Shown piece after piece: positions 1 through 8,664 of a stretch of 64,000 bases of DNA. Position 1 is the first letter of the stretch, and the number at the start of each line of letters is the position of its first letter. The DNA comes from JAHJDS01 sp964569795 (lineage in GTDB: Bacteria; Desulfobacterota; Desulfarculia; Desulfarculales; JAHJDS01). Under the pieces are notes generated by a model. It did not search any database. It had not been told where the DNA came from and saw only the letters and a program-made list of their open reading frames with translations. The position numbers and the translations under genes are program-made. The stretch spans positions 1 through 64,000 of the forward strand of contig CAZMVB010000012.1 in assembly GCA_964569795.1 (NCBI GenBank). Reading direction: 5' to 3'.

Positions 1-129
1 GCCCGAACTTACCTTGGCTAATATCGCCCTCGCCGAGATTCAACATATATCTCTCATATAGTTCTCTGGGCCGGAGGAGCCTTGCAACCTACAACACCCG
101 GGAGGGGGCGGATCGGCCCCGGGCGGGGG

Positions 130-1029
130 TCAGTCCTGGCGCTCGCCGCGGACCAGGCCGTGGCGGCCGTCCGGAAAGCGATAGGTCCCGACAAAGACCG
201 GGGCCAGGGGATGCTTGCGCCACTCGACCCGGGCCCCGGAGGGCGTGACAAAACGGACCAGCCGCTCGCCTATGACCTGGGCCGGAAAGGGATCGGCCGT
301 GCCGAACTTGAGCAGCAGGTTGCGGTCCGGGCCGGGGGCGATGACCAGCGGTCCCTCCCAGAGGACGGCCTTGTCCTTGGCCCGGATGACCGTGTAGCGC
401 CAGCGTCCGATAAAGGCCGCGGCCGGCCCCAGGCGGGCCAGGCGCTTCTTGAGACGCCGGGCCACGGTCGGGGGCGGTCGGGGTACGCTGATCTCCGGCT
501 CGACCGGTTGCGGTTTGACCTGGGGGCTGGGCGGCGGCGCCACCCGGGCCCGGGCCGGATGGAAACGGCCGACCAGCCGGACGTCGGCCACGTCATAGTC
601 GTCGAAGTCCCCGGCGTAGGGCCGCTCGGCGGTGAAGGTGATGATGTTCAGTCCCGGCCGCAACGTCCCCGGCGGCAGGAGGAAGCGGACCCGGGTCGAG
701 CGCTCCGAGCTGACCTGGTCGTTTATCCGCCGGACGAACCGGTTGTTGATGATCACGTAATTCCAGAAGTGGCCGGTCCGGTAGATATTGGCCAGCTTGC
801 CCCAGGCGGCGCGGGAGCCCGGAACCATTCCCGAGACGTGGAACTCCAGGGCGGCGTAATCGGTCCGCGTCAGGTGAAAGACCCGGGTGACGACGTGCTG
901 CCGGTCGGTCAACCCCAGGTTCCGGACGATCCGGATCTGATCCGGGGGCGGGGCGGCCCCGGCCCGGCCGGCGGCCCCGGGCAGGGCGGCGGCCAACACC
1001 AACACCAGTACCAAGCGACAGGGCACCAC
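130..1029 (-). CDS. exported hypothetical protein
   Basis: The 299-residue product starts with a clear Sec signal peptide: Arg at position 5, a Leu/Val/Ala core to about residue 22, and a likely cut after the AGA near residue 25. The middle part (about 28-155) is rich in beta-type hydrophobic alternation. A Pro-rich linker near 165-190 leads to a smaller C-terminal domain that resembles a compact beta domain with an FIGRW start. No enzyme motif is visible. The gene lies 4 bases downstream of the DUF362 iron-sulfur gene on the same strand, so the two are probably co-transcribed. The family is not recognised; secretion is the only functional statement I can support. Confidence 0.75.
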   Translation of the reverse strand: MVPCRLVLVLVLAAALPGAAGRAGAAPPPDQIRIVRNLGLTDRQHVVTRVFHLTRTDYAALEFHVSGMVPGSRAAWGKLANIYRTGHFWNYVIINNRFVRRINDQVSSERSTRVRFLLPPGTLRPGLNIITFTAERPYAGDFDDYDVADVRLVGRFHPARARVAPPPSPQVKPQPVEPEISVPRPPPTVARRLKKRLARLGPAAAFIGRWRYTVIRAKDKAVLWEGPLVIAPGPDRNLLLKFGTADPFPAQVIGERLVRFVTPSGARVEWRKHPLAPVFVGTYRFPDGRHGLVRGERQD

Positions 1030-1033
1030 GTCC

Positions 1034-2137
1034 TCAGATCGAGACCAGTTCGTACTCCCGGCGGCCCAGGCCGACCTTCTGGCCGTAGTCGAGCTGGATC
1101 GTCCAGTCGATCCGGGGATAGACCTCCCGGAATTTATCGCAGCCCGCCCCGCAGGTCTCGCCCATCTGGGACAGGGGATTACCCGGCTGCTGGTTGACCA
1201 GGTCCACGGCGGCCTGGTCGATGGCGATGGGATCCAGGGCGGCCAGGATCCCGACGTCGGCCGTCAGGGGGGCGTCGGCGTGGGGATAGCAGTCGCAGGC
1301 GGGCGAGATGTTGGTCAGGAAGTTGACAAAGAAGCATTTTTCTTCCTTGCCCGCGATCACCGCCCGGGTGTAATCGACCATCCGGCGCTGGAAGTCCGGG
1401 ATTTGCATGTCCCACTGGATGTCGATGGCCGACTCGGGACAGACCAGGATGCACTCGCCGCAGCCGACGCAGGGGTCGGGGTCGATGACCGCCTTGTCCT
1501 CGAGGGTGATGGCCTGGTGGGCGCAGTGCTCGACGCAGGTCCCGCAGGCGACGCATTTCTCGTCGTTGACCCGGGGGCTGACGTTGGAGTGCTGGTCCAG
1601 CTTGCCCCGCCGCGAGGCGCAGCCCATGCCCGTGTTCTTGATGGCGCCGCCGAAGCCCGACAGTTCGTGGCCCTTGAAGTGGGCCAGGCTGATGAAGGCC
1701 TCGGCCTCGGCGATTTCCCGGCCGATCCAGGCCCGCTCGACCACGCCCCCCTCGACCGCTATTTCCCGGTGGGACCCGCCCCGCAGGCCGTCGGCGATGA
1801 TCAGCGGCGCGCCGGTGACGGTGTAGTCGAAGCCGTGGCGCAGGGCGGTGACCAGGTGGCTGGCCGAATCGGACCGGGTGCCGACGTAGAGGGTGTTGGC
1901 GTCGGTCAGAAACGGCTTGCCGCCGGCCTTCTTGACCAGATCGGTCACCGGCCGGACGAAGATGGGGCGGATGTAGGCGTGGTTGCCCAGTTCGCCGAAG
2001 TGGATCTTGATCGCGGTCAGATCGCCGGGCCCCACCCGGTCGGCCAGCCCGGCCGTTTCCAGCAGGCGGGCGAATTTCTTGACCAGGCCCTCCTGGGGAC
2101 TGGTGCGCATGTCGGCCCAAAAAACTCGGCTGGCCAT
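1034..2137 (-). CDS. DUF362 family 4Fe-4S protein
   Basis: The 367-residue product is a DUF362-type protein with a bacterial ferredoxin insert. The N-terminal half carries the family signatures KIHFGELGN (about 43-51) and HFKGHELSGFGGAIKN (about 158-173). Two 4Fe-4S motifs follow near 190-230, CVACGTCVEHC and CVGCGECILVCP. A Cys-rich C-terminal segment has CDCYPHAD and GETCGAGC. DUF362 proteins are soluble iron-sulfur proteins common in anaerobes; their reaction is not settled. I chose the internal ATG because AGAGGAG lies 6-7 bases upstream; an upstream in-frame ATG at 2176 has no such site. It is the first gene of a likely pair with the exported protein downstream. Confidence 0.9.
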   Translation of the reverse strand: MASRVFWADMRTSPQEGLVKKFARLLETAGLADRVGPGDLTAIKIHFGELGNHAYIRPIFVRPVTDLVKKAGGKPFLTDANTLYVGTRSDSASHLVTALRHGFDYTVTGAPLIIADGLRGGSHREIAVEGGVVERAWIGREIAEAEAFISLAHFKGHELSGFGGAIKNTGMGCASRRGKLDQHSNVSPRVNDEKCVACGTCVEHCAHQAITLEDKAVIDPDPCVGCGECILVCPESAIDIQWDMQIPDFQRRMVDYTRAVIAGKEEKCFFVNFLTNISPACDCYPHADAPLTADVGILAALDPIAIDQAAVDLVNQQPGNPLSQMGETCGAGCDKFREVYPRIDWTIQLDYGQKVGLGRREYELVSI

Positions 2138-2219
2138 GAACGACTCCTCTGGTGGTTCGCTTTGATTACCCGCCATATTGCCGCAGGGCTTCCGAAGGTG
2201 TCAAGGTCGGGGAGATGAC

Positions 2220-2247
2220 TTGCCTTGATGGCTGCAGGGGTTATAAT
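2220..2247 (+). promoter_or_regulatory. sigma-70-type promoter for the DHH phosphoesterase gene
   Basis: TTGCCT at 2220-2225 and a perfect TATAAT at 2242-2247 are separated by 16 bases. The start codon is 27 bases beyond the -10 element, which leaves a short leader of about 20 bases. Confidence 0.6.
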
Positions 2248-2273
2248 TAACTCATTTCCGCTGGGGAGCAGAC

Positions 2274-3278
2274 TTGACCAAACCCGTCCCGACGCACACC
2301 AACGCCGAACAACTGCGCCGACTGCGGGGCCTGTTCGAGACCACGGACAACGTGCTGGTCATCCTCAACGCCGATCCGGACGCCCTGGCCTCGGCCAAGG
2401 CCCTCAAGCGGCTGCTCTGGCGGCGGGTCCACAGCGTCAAGATCGCCCGGCTCAACGACATGCGCCGCCCGGACAACCTGACCATGGTCCGGGTCCTCGA
2501 GATCCCGACGGTCAAGCTGTCCCAGGTCAAGCTGGACGAGTTTCAGCGCCTGGTCCTGCTGGATTCCCAGCCCCACCACGCCCCGGCCCTGGCCGATTTG
2601 TCCTTTGACGCGGTCATCGACCACCACCCGGTCGGGCCCGAGATCCGGGCGGCCTATCAGGACGTCCGGCCCGAGTACGGGGCCAACTCGTCGATCATGA
2701 CCGAGTACCTGCGGGCGGCCAGGATCAAGCCCGCCCCGTCCCTGGCCACGGCCCTGTTCTACGGCATCAAGACCGACACCGAGACCTTCCGGCGGACATC
2801 CTTCGAGGCGGACATGGAGGCGGCCGCCTTCCTGTTTCCGCTGACCAACGCCGTGCTCCTGCGTCAGATCGAGTACGCCGAGATGAGCCTGACCGACCTC
2901 AAGTACTACCAGGAGGCCCTGGACCGGATGACCTTCCGCCGCCGCTCGGGCTCGGCCTTCGTCCACATGGGCACCCTGAAGAACGCCGACATCCTGGTCC
3001 AGCTGGCCGACTTCTTCATGCGGGTCCACAACGTCGGCTGGTCGTTCGTCTCGGGCGTGGTGAACGGCAAGCTGATCGTCATCGCCCGCAACGACGCCTA
3101 CCGCAAGGACGCCGGCAAGTTGATGATGAAGACCTTCGGCCGGCTCGGCTCGGCCGGGGGGCACAAGGCGGCCGCCCGGGCCGAGGTGCCGCTGGACAAT
3201 CTGCCCCCCCGCCTGGCCGAGGCCGACGCGGCCGCCTGGCAGCGGTTCGTCATCCGGACCATCGAGGGCAACAAGTAG
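2274..3278 (+). CDS. DHH family phosphoesterase (NrnA/oligoribonuclease-like)
   Basis: The 334-residue protein has the DHH/DHHA1 two-domain layout. The first motif is a variant, NADPDALAS (about 33-41) instead of DHDxDAxxS. Then come LLDSQPHHA and the DHHP motif (about 118-121). The C-terminal DHHA1 glycine motif GSAGGHKAAAR (about 290-300) binds the substrate in this family. NrnA-like enzymes degrade short oligoribonucleotides or pAp and cyclic-dinucleotide products. The first Asp of the classic metal motif is Asn here, so activity or substrate may differ. The start is TTG, preceded by GGGGAGCA; a TTGCCT/TATAAT promoter lies directly upstream. Confidence 0.85.
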   Translation: MTKPVPTHTNAEQLRRLRGLFETTDNVLVILNADPDALASAKALKRLLWRRVHSVKIARLNDMRRPDNLTMVRVLEIPTVKLSQVKLDEFQRLVLLDSQPHHAPALADLSFDAVIDHHPVGPEIRAAYQDVRPEYGANSSIMTEYLRAARIKPAPSLATALFYGIKTDTETFRRTSFEADMEAAAFLFPLTNAVLLRQIEYAEMSLTDLKYYQEALDRMTFRRRSGSAFVHMGTLKNADILVQLADFFMRVHNVGWSFVSGVVNGKLIVIARNDAYRKDAGKLMMKTFGRLGSAGGHKAAARAEVPLDNLPPRLAEADAAAWQRFVIRTIEGNK

Positions 3279-3321
3279 GCCGCCTTCCGGTCCAGCCCGG
3301 CGACGCGCCCTTGAACCGGAC

Positions 3322-3971
3322 TCACTTCAACCGGGACAGCCCCTTGAGGTCCAGGGCCTTGATCAGGGTCAGGGCCGGCCCGGGATCAGAGCCTTCGAGA
3401 CGGGCCACGACCATGACCAGGTTCGAGACGAAGACCTGGATCGTCAGGAGTTTCAACTTCTTGTGATAGACCTCCACGGCGTTGTATCCGGCCACCGAGT
3501 AGGACTTCACCCGGCTGGTGGGGTTGTCCACGCTGAGTTTCAGGGCGGCCATTTTGACCAGGTTGGCGACCATGGGGCCGGAGGTGAGGTCGATCTTGAC
3601 CTTGACCCCTCCTTTCAAATACACCCGGGCGGCGCTGCTGAGGCTCATCCCGCTGGTCTTCAGGTCATTGGTCAGCGGCGGGTTCGGGGCCTTGAAACCG
3701 GCCACTTCGGCCGGCAGAAACCGGGCCATGTCCTTGGCCGTCAACGCCGCCGCCGGCCCGGTCAGGCCGAGTCCCGCTACTGCTACCCCGATCAACACCN
3801 NNNNNNNNNNNNNNNNNNNNNNNNNNNNNNNNNNNNNNNNNNNNNNNNNNNNNNNNNNNNNNNNNNNNNNNNNNNNNNNNNNNNNNNNNNNNNNNNNNNC
3901 GCCGCCGCCGGCCCGGTCAGGCCGAGTCCCGCTACTGCTACCCCGATCAACACCACGATGACTCTCTTCAT
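3322..3971 (-). CDS. exported hypothetical protein interrupted by an assembly gap
   Basis: The gene is split by a run of 100 N. If the duplicated 55 bases flanking the gap are merged, the two parts join in frame into about 164 residues. The start is ATG at 3971 with GAGG upstream, followed by the signal peptide MKRVIVVLIGVAVAGLGL and a cut near PAAA. The mature part begins LTAKDMARFLPAEVAGFK and contains YSVAGYNAVEVYHKK, a fold seen in small exported proteins with an amphipathic beta sheet. No catalytic motif is visible and the family is not recognised. The break is technical, not a pseudogene. Confidence 0.7.
3745..3954. repeat. 55-base direct duplication flanking a 100-N gap (assembly overlap)
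   Basis: Bases 3745-3799 and 3900-3954 are identical over all 55 positions, with exactly 100 N between them (3800-3899). This is the pattern left when a scaffolder puts a fixed-size gap between two contigs that in fact overlap. Joining them restores one open reading frame through the signal peptide of the exported protein gene. Confidence 0.9.
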
Positions 3972-4078
3972 GACGACCTCGCTTCTTGAATGACCGAGAA
4001 ATACGGGGCGATCGCGTTGCAATGGTGCCCCATTACTGCCCCATTCCCCATTTTCCCAATACTGACTAAGCCCCATCC

Positions 4079-6433
4079 TCACTTGAGATAGCTCCGGGCC
4101 TCCTTGGCGGCGGGCAGCTTGAGGGTGAACGAGGCCCCCTGGCCCGGGATGTTGGCCACGTCGATGTCTCCGCCGTGCCGCTTGACGATCTTGTGGACGA
4201 TGGACAGTCCCAGGCCGGTGCCGCCGTCCTTGGTGGTGAAGAAGGGGTTGAAGATGTTCGAGAAGACCTCGTGGGGGATGCCGCCGCCCGAGTCGGTCAC
4301 GGTGCAGGCGGCGAACTCCTGGGCGTCCTGGATGACCCGGTAGGTCCGGACGTCCATGGTCCCCTCGCCGTTCATGGCCTGCAGGGCGTTGAGGAAGATG
4401 TTGAACAGGGCGTGCTTGATCTGCCTCTCGTCGCAGTAGATCGGCGGGACGGGCTCGTAGTGCCTGTCCACTATGACGTCGCTCTCCTGGATCTCCCGCT
4501 GGAGGAGGTTCAGGGCCTGCTCGCAGATGTCCTCCAGGGAGTGCTCGGCGAAGTGGTCCCGGGTGTCCTGGGAGAAGTCCAGGGTCTCGTTGAGGGTCTT
4601 CTCGAGGCGCTCGACCTCCTGGATGATGACGTCCAGGTACATGGTCAGGGGCGAATCCGCCCCGACCTTCTTCCGGATGCGGCGGGTGAAGCCGCCGATG
4701 GAGACCAGGGGGTTTCTGATCTCGTGGGCCAGGCCGGCGGCCATCTCGCCCAGGGCGGCCATGGTCTCGGCCTCGACCATCCGTTCCCGAATGGCGGTCA
4801 GCTCCCGGTTGACCTGGTCGATGGAGTTGTAGAGCCGCGCCTTTTCGACGACCATCCCGGCCAGGTTGGCCAGCATGGACAGCAGATGCAGGTCCCGCTG
4901 GGTGATGGACCGGTCGTCGGACAGGTTGTCCACGGCCAGGAGGCCGATGACCCGACCCTCGGCGAACATGGGCACCGTGGCGAAGGCTGGCGACACCAGC
5001 TTTTCGTCCAGCCAGCGCCTGATGCGCGGGTCGTCGGCCACGTCCTGGTGACGAAAAGGGCGTCCCTCGGTGATGGTCCGGACCAGGATCGTTTCGGTCC
5101 GCTCCAGGGGGACGTGGAGCCGGTCCACCAGTTCCTGGACGCCGGGGGGGACGTTCTGGCCGCGTTCGGCCGCCTCCTTGAGCAGGAGCGACAGCGGTCC
5201 CCGCCGGGGTTCGGCCGGCCTGACCGCCCCGGCCTTGGCGTCCAGGCTCTGGCCGGCCTCGTCCACCAGCAGGATCACCGCCCGGTCCAGACCCAGGCCC
5301 TGGGGCAGGACCGCCTCCTGGAGGATGATCCGGAGGCCCTTGTCCAGGTCCATGGAGGTCATGACCACGCTCGACGTCTCGTAGAGCGAGGCCAGGGCGC
5401 CGATCATCTCCTCGTTGGAGGCGGCCAGGGTTTCGAGCTTGTGAAAGGAGATGGCGTTCTCGATGGCCGAGGAGACCATCGAGGCCATGGTCGAGAGCAG
5501 GGCCTTGTCCTCGAGACTGAAGGCGGCCTGGGACTCGGGCCCCAGGGCGATCTTGTCAAAGACGCACAGGTTGCCCCGATAGGGCCCCTGGAACTCGGTG
5601 TGGACCGACAGGGAGCGGGCCTGGTCGTCCTCGGCGGCGGCGATCGGGCAGACCTCGTCTTCCGGCCCGACCGGACCCTCGCTCCGGCAGCCGGTCAGTT
5701 CGACCGGCCGGTCCAGGGCCAGCAACTCCCGGCAGACGGCCGGGGCCGGGCCGTAGGCCGAGGCCTGGATGACCCGATCAGTCTGCCGGTCGATGACGGT
5801 GATCATGGCCGCCCGGGCGTTGAGGACCCGGGCGCAGGTCCGGACGATGATGTCCAGCAGGTCGTCCAGATCGATGGTCCGGGAGGAGGCCCGGCCCAGG
5901 TCGTACAGGGCGGACAGTTCGGCGATGCGCTGTTTGGCCTGGCGATAGAGACGGTAGTTGCGGATGGCCCCGGCCAGCTCCCGGCAGACGACCTGCATGA
6001 TCCTGAGCTTGGCCGCGGCCGGCTGGCGGGCCCGCTCGAGGAGCAGGACCAGGACCCCGTACAAGGTCGTGTCGTCCATGACCGGGAAGGCCGCCGCGGC
6101 CCGGGCCGGCGCCAGGAGGCGGTCTTCGGTCAGGTCATAGGCCCTCATCTGATCCAGGCCCACCAGGATCACCGGCTGGCGCCGGTTGCGGACCCGGTCC
6201 AGGAGCGGCTGCCGGACCAGGTGGAGGGGGAGGGCCGCGGCGGGATCGGTCGGCCGGGGCCGGACGTGGTGCAGTTCGTAGCCCGGCAAGCCGCCGTCCA
6301 GGGTGAACAGGAGGGTTTGCCGGGCGCCGATCTCCCTGAAAATGAGGTCGATCATCGTCGCCAGCCGCTCTTCGATCTCGACTGACGAGTTCGAGATTTC
6401 GATGATTCGACTTAAGAAATCAACCGTGTCCAT
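4079..6433 (-). CDS. GAF-domain sensor histidine kinase
   Basis: The 784-residue protein has no obvious membrane segments. The N-terminal two thirds contain three GAF-like sensory domains (roughly 15-160, 195-350 and 375-545), linked by helical segments such as RIAELSALYDLGRASS. A HisKA domain carries the phospho-acceptor in GLAHEIRNPLVSIGGF (about 573-588). A HATPase domain ends with the G2 box GTGLGLSIVHKIVKRHGG (about 738-755). It would be a cytoplasmic kinase sensing a small ligand or redox cue; no response regulator is adjacent. I chose the ATG at 6433, 20 bases after the glgA stop with AGGTGA upstream, which suggests co-transcription with glycogen synthesis. Confidence 0.9.
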   Translation of the reverse strand: MDTVDFLSRIIEISNSSVEIEERLATMIDLIFREIGARQTLLFTLDGGLPGYELHHVRPRPTDPAAALPLHLVRQPLLDRVRNRRQPVILVGLDQMRAYDLTEDRLLAPARAAAAFPVMDDTTLYGVLVLLLERARQPAAAKLRIMQVVCRELAGAIRNYRLYRQAKQRIAELSALYDLGRASSRTIDLDDLLDIIVRTCARVLNARAAMITVIDRQTDRVIQASAYGPAPAVCRELLALDRPVELTGCRSEGPVGPEDEVCPIAAAEDDQARSLSVHTEFQGPYRGNLCVFDKIALGPESQAAFSLEDKALLSTMASMVSSAIENAISFHKLETLAASNEEMIGALASLYETSSVVMTSMDLDKGLRIILQEAVLPQGLGLDRAVILLVDEAGQSLDAKAGAVRPAEPRRGPLSLLLKEAAERGQNVPPGVQELVDRLHVPLERTETILVRTITEGRPFRHQDVADDPRIRRWLDEKLVSPAFATVPMFAEGRVIGLLAVDNLSDDRSITQRDLHLLSMLANLAGMVVEKARLYNSIDQVNRELTAIRERMVEAETMAALGEMAAGLAHEIRNPLVSIGGFTRRIRKKVGADSPLTMYLDVIIQEVERLEKTLNETLDFSQDTRDHFAEHSLEDICEQALNLLQREIQESDVIVDRHYEPVPPIYCDERQIKHALFNIFLNALQAMNGEGTMDVRTYRVIQDAQEFAACTVTDSGGGIPHEVFSNIFNPFFTTKDGGTGLGLSIVHKIVKRHGGDIDVANIPGQGASFTLKLPAAKEARSYLK

Positions 6434-6453
6434 GGCCGCGGTCACCTGGACCT

Positions 6454-7914
6454 TCAGTGCCGGCGGGGCGCCGCCTGGGCCGAGGCGTAAATCTGTTCGT
6501 ATTGCTGGGCCGACAGGTCCCAGGAAAAGTTCTGGCCCATGGCCCGGATCATGGTCTGCTCCCAGCGGGGCCGGTTCTGAAAGAGGCCCCAGGCCCGCTT
6601 GAGGGCCTGGATCAGGGCCTGGGCCGAGTAATCCTTGAACAACAGACCGGTGGCCCGGTCCGGGTCCTCGTCCATGTCGATGACCGTGTCCTTGAGCCCG
6701 CCGGTGTCGCGGACGATGGGCACGGTCCCGTACCGCAGGGCGTAGAGCTGTTCCAGGCCGCACGGCTCGAAGCGGGACGGCATCAGCAGCGCGTCCGCAC
6801 CGGCGATGATCTGGTGGGCCAGCGACTCCTGATAGGGGATCTGGACGCCCAGTCTCCCCTGGCGCTGCCGGGCCTCATCGTGCAGCCAGGTCTGGTACTT
6901 GTCCGGCCCGTGGCCCATGATCACCAGGTTGAGCGGCAGGGTCAGGATCTCGTCCAGGGCCTCCTGGAGGATGTCCAGGCCCTTGCGCTCGACGAGGCGG
7001 GTGATGAAGGCCACGGTCATCGGCCCGGCCTGGGGATCGAGCTTGAAGGTGTGGCGCAGGTGCTCCCGGCAGCCCTCCTTGCCCCCGGGGTTGGCCGCCG
7101 AAAAGGCGCAGGACAGGTGGGGATCGTCGGCCGGGTCCCAGATGCGGTGATCGACCCCGTTGAGCACCGGAACCAGGTCGGCCTGGCGGCTGCGGATCAC
7201 CCCTTCCAGGCCGAACCCCAATTCCGGGGTCAGGATCTCGGCGGCATAGGTCGGCGAGACGGTGGTGATCTTGTCGGCGAAGACCAGGCCGGCCTTCAAC
7301 AGATTGATCTTACCGAAGAATTCGAGGGCCTCCGAGTGGAACAGGTCCCAGCCCAGCCCGGTCAGGGGCATGTCAAAGTGCCAGAACAGGCCCTGGCTGG
7401 AAATGTTGTGCACCGTGAAGACGCTGGCCGTGTCCCTAAGGGCCGGGGCCCGGCGGTACAGGGTCTTGAGGTAAACCGGAATCAGACCGCAGGGCCAGTC
7501 GTGGGCGTGGATCACGTCCGGCTTGAGGTCCAGGGCCAGACACAGTTCGACCGCCGCCCGGGAAAAGTAGATGAACCGCTCGGCGTTGTCCTCGTAGTCG
7601 CCGAAGGCGTTGCCGTAAATCCCTTCCCGGGCGAACAATTCGGCGCAGTTGACGAACAGGACCTCCACGCCGCCTTCGTTTTCGGTCCGCAGGATCTCGG
7701 TGTGATGCCTCTTCCAGGAGACGGGCACCTCGAAGGTCTCGGGCAGCCGGGTGACGTTCTGGGCCTCGGTCTGCGAGGTGAGGTAATAGGGCGTCACCAC
7801 CTGGACCTGGTGTCCGCGCCCGGCCAGGGCCGCCGGCAGGAAACGAGACACGTCGGCCAGTCCCCCCACCTTGGCGAAGGGCGCCGTTTCCGGAGTGACA
7901 AACAGGATTTTCAT
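6454..7914 (-). CDS. glgA: glycogen synthase (ADP-glucose type, GT5)
   Basis: The 486-residue protein has the length and motifs of bacterial GlgA. The N-terminal KVGGLADV (about 15-22) is the ADP-glucose binding KxGGL motif. IHAHDWPCGLIP follows near 125. The C-terminal SRFEPCGLEQLYALRYGTVPIVRDTGGL (around 375-405) carries the catalytic Glu of the GT-B fold. It elongates alpha-1,4-glucan from ADP-glucose in the cytoplasm. The start at 7914 was chosen because MKILFVTPE is the normal family N terminus. No other glg genes are in the window; the gene is followed closely by a sensor kinase. Confidence 0.95.
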   Translation of the reverse strand: MKILFVTPETAPFAKVGGLADVSRFLPAALAGRGHQVQVVTPYYLTSQTEAQNVTRLPETFEVPVSWKRHHTEILRTENEGGVEVLFVNCAELFAREGIYGNAFGDYEDNAERFIYFSRAAVELCLALDLKPDVIHAHDWPCGLIPVYLKTLYRRAPALRDTASVFTVHNISSQGLFWHFDMPLTGLGWDLFHSEALEFFGKINLLKAGLVFADKITTVSPTYAAEILTPELGFGLEGVIRSRQADLVPVLNGVDHRIWDPADDPHLSCAFSAANPGGKEGCREHLRHTFKLDPQAGPMTVAFITRLVERKGLDILQEALDEILTLPLNLVIMGHGPDKYQTWLHDEARQRQGRLGVQIPYQESLAHQIIAGADALLMPSRFEPCGLEQLYALRYGTVPIVRDTGGLKDTVIDMDEDPDRATGLLFKDYSAQALIQALKRAWGLFQNRPRWEQTMIRAMGQNFSWDLSAQQYEQIYASAQAAPRRH

Positions 7915-8030
7915 GGTCGCCGTCTCGTCTTTGAGAAACTGAAAATACCGGCCCATTAAAAATATCATCCGTCGGGGCCAGGAGCAAAGAAAAATTCCCT
8001 ACTTTTCACCAGGGAAACCGGCCGAAAATA

Positions 8031-8059
8031 TTGCCTTGGGCCCGGCTTTGAATTATATT
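8031..8059 (+). promoter_or_regulatory. sigma-70-type promoter
   Basis: TTGCCT at 8031-8036 and TATATT at 8054-8059 are separated by 17 bases in an otherwise AT-rich patch between divergent genes. It would drive the small gene that starts at 8121. Confidence 0.5.
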
Positions 8060-8120
8060 TCAAAAAATTGATGAACCCAACCATTGGCGGTCCAGGTCGG
8101 GCCGCCTCCAGGGAGCGACC

Positions 8121-8309
8121 ATGGCCCGTTCATTGGTGGATACCAAGATAACCCACGAGACCTTCGGTCCCGGCATCGTCATCGCCGAGGAACCGCGCGA
8201 GGGCCGCGAGCCACTGCTCCGGATCGCCTTCGAGGGCGACGACCGGCCCTGGCGCCTGTTCCAGAAAAGGGACGTTTTGAACGACGACGGTCCTTTCCGC
8301 AAGACTTGA
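8121..8309 (+). CDS. small hypothetical protein
   Basis: The 62-residue protein begins MARSLVDTKITHETFGPGIVIAEE and contains an FGxGxVI element followed by a charged turn and LRIAFEGDDRPWRLF. This layout is reminiscent of small beta-barrel domains such as DUF3553 that occur alone or at the end of helicases; that link is only a visual resemblance. AGGGAGCG precedes the ATG at good spacing and a promoter-like element lies about 60 bases upstream. The gene is convergent with the next gene at 8343. Confidence 0.6.
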   Translation: MARSLVDTKITHETFGPGIVIAEEPREGREPLLRIAFEGDDRPWRLFQKRDVLNDDGPFRKT

Positions 8310-8342
8310 TCCCGGCCCCCGGCCCGCCGGAGCGAGCCGGGC

Positions 8343-8612
8343 CTATCCGGGCGCCAGCACCTCGTCCACGGGGTAGCTCTTGGCGAACACATAGCCCAGC
8401 GTGAACATCATCTCGGCCATGACCTCCAGCGAATTCTGGTAGAGTTCGCTGACGGCGGTCGAGTACTGTTCGCCCAGACGGCGCTCGATTTCCTGGTGGG
8501 CCCGGAGGGACAGTCTGACCAGGCGGGCAAAGGTGGGGTCCTCGGCGGCGAACCGCTCCAGGTGCGGCTTTTCCAGGTCGAACAACTGATGGGCTTCTTC
8601 CAGGGGGGTCAT
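8343..8612 (-). CDS. small all-helical hypothetical protein
   Basis: The 89-residue product is predicted to be fully alpha-helical, with heptad-like spacing in EEAHQLFDLEKPHLERF and SELYQNSLEVMAEMMFTLGYVFAKS. It has no Cys, no signal peptide and no recognised domain. It is transcribed away from the downstream exported protein gene on the same strand, with about 50 bases between them. Function unknown. Confidence 0.55.
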   Translation of the reverse strand: MTPLEEAHQLFDLEKPHLERFAAEDPTFARLVRLSLRAHQEIERRLGEQYSTAVSELYQNSLEVMAEMMFTLGYVFAKSYPVDEVLAPG

Positions 8613-8664
8613 GGCCTTCGCTTTCGGAGGGCGTCTCTGAAGACGGGGCCTCCGGTGAATCGGA

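Noticed and set aside
4175..6385. A 736-codon open frame on the plus strand
   Set aside because: It lies antisense to the sensor kinase and has the Gly/Asp/Val/Gln-rich look of reversed high-GC coding sequence. The same applies to many other long antisense or out-of-frame readings, for example 6457-7959, 13621-14775, 15000-16250, 41763-43799 and 54020-55351.
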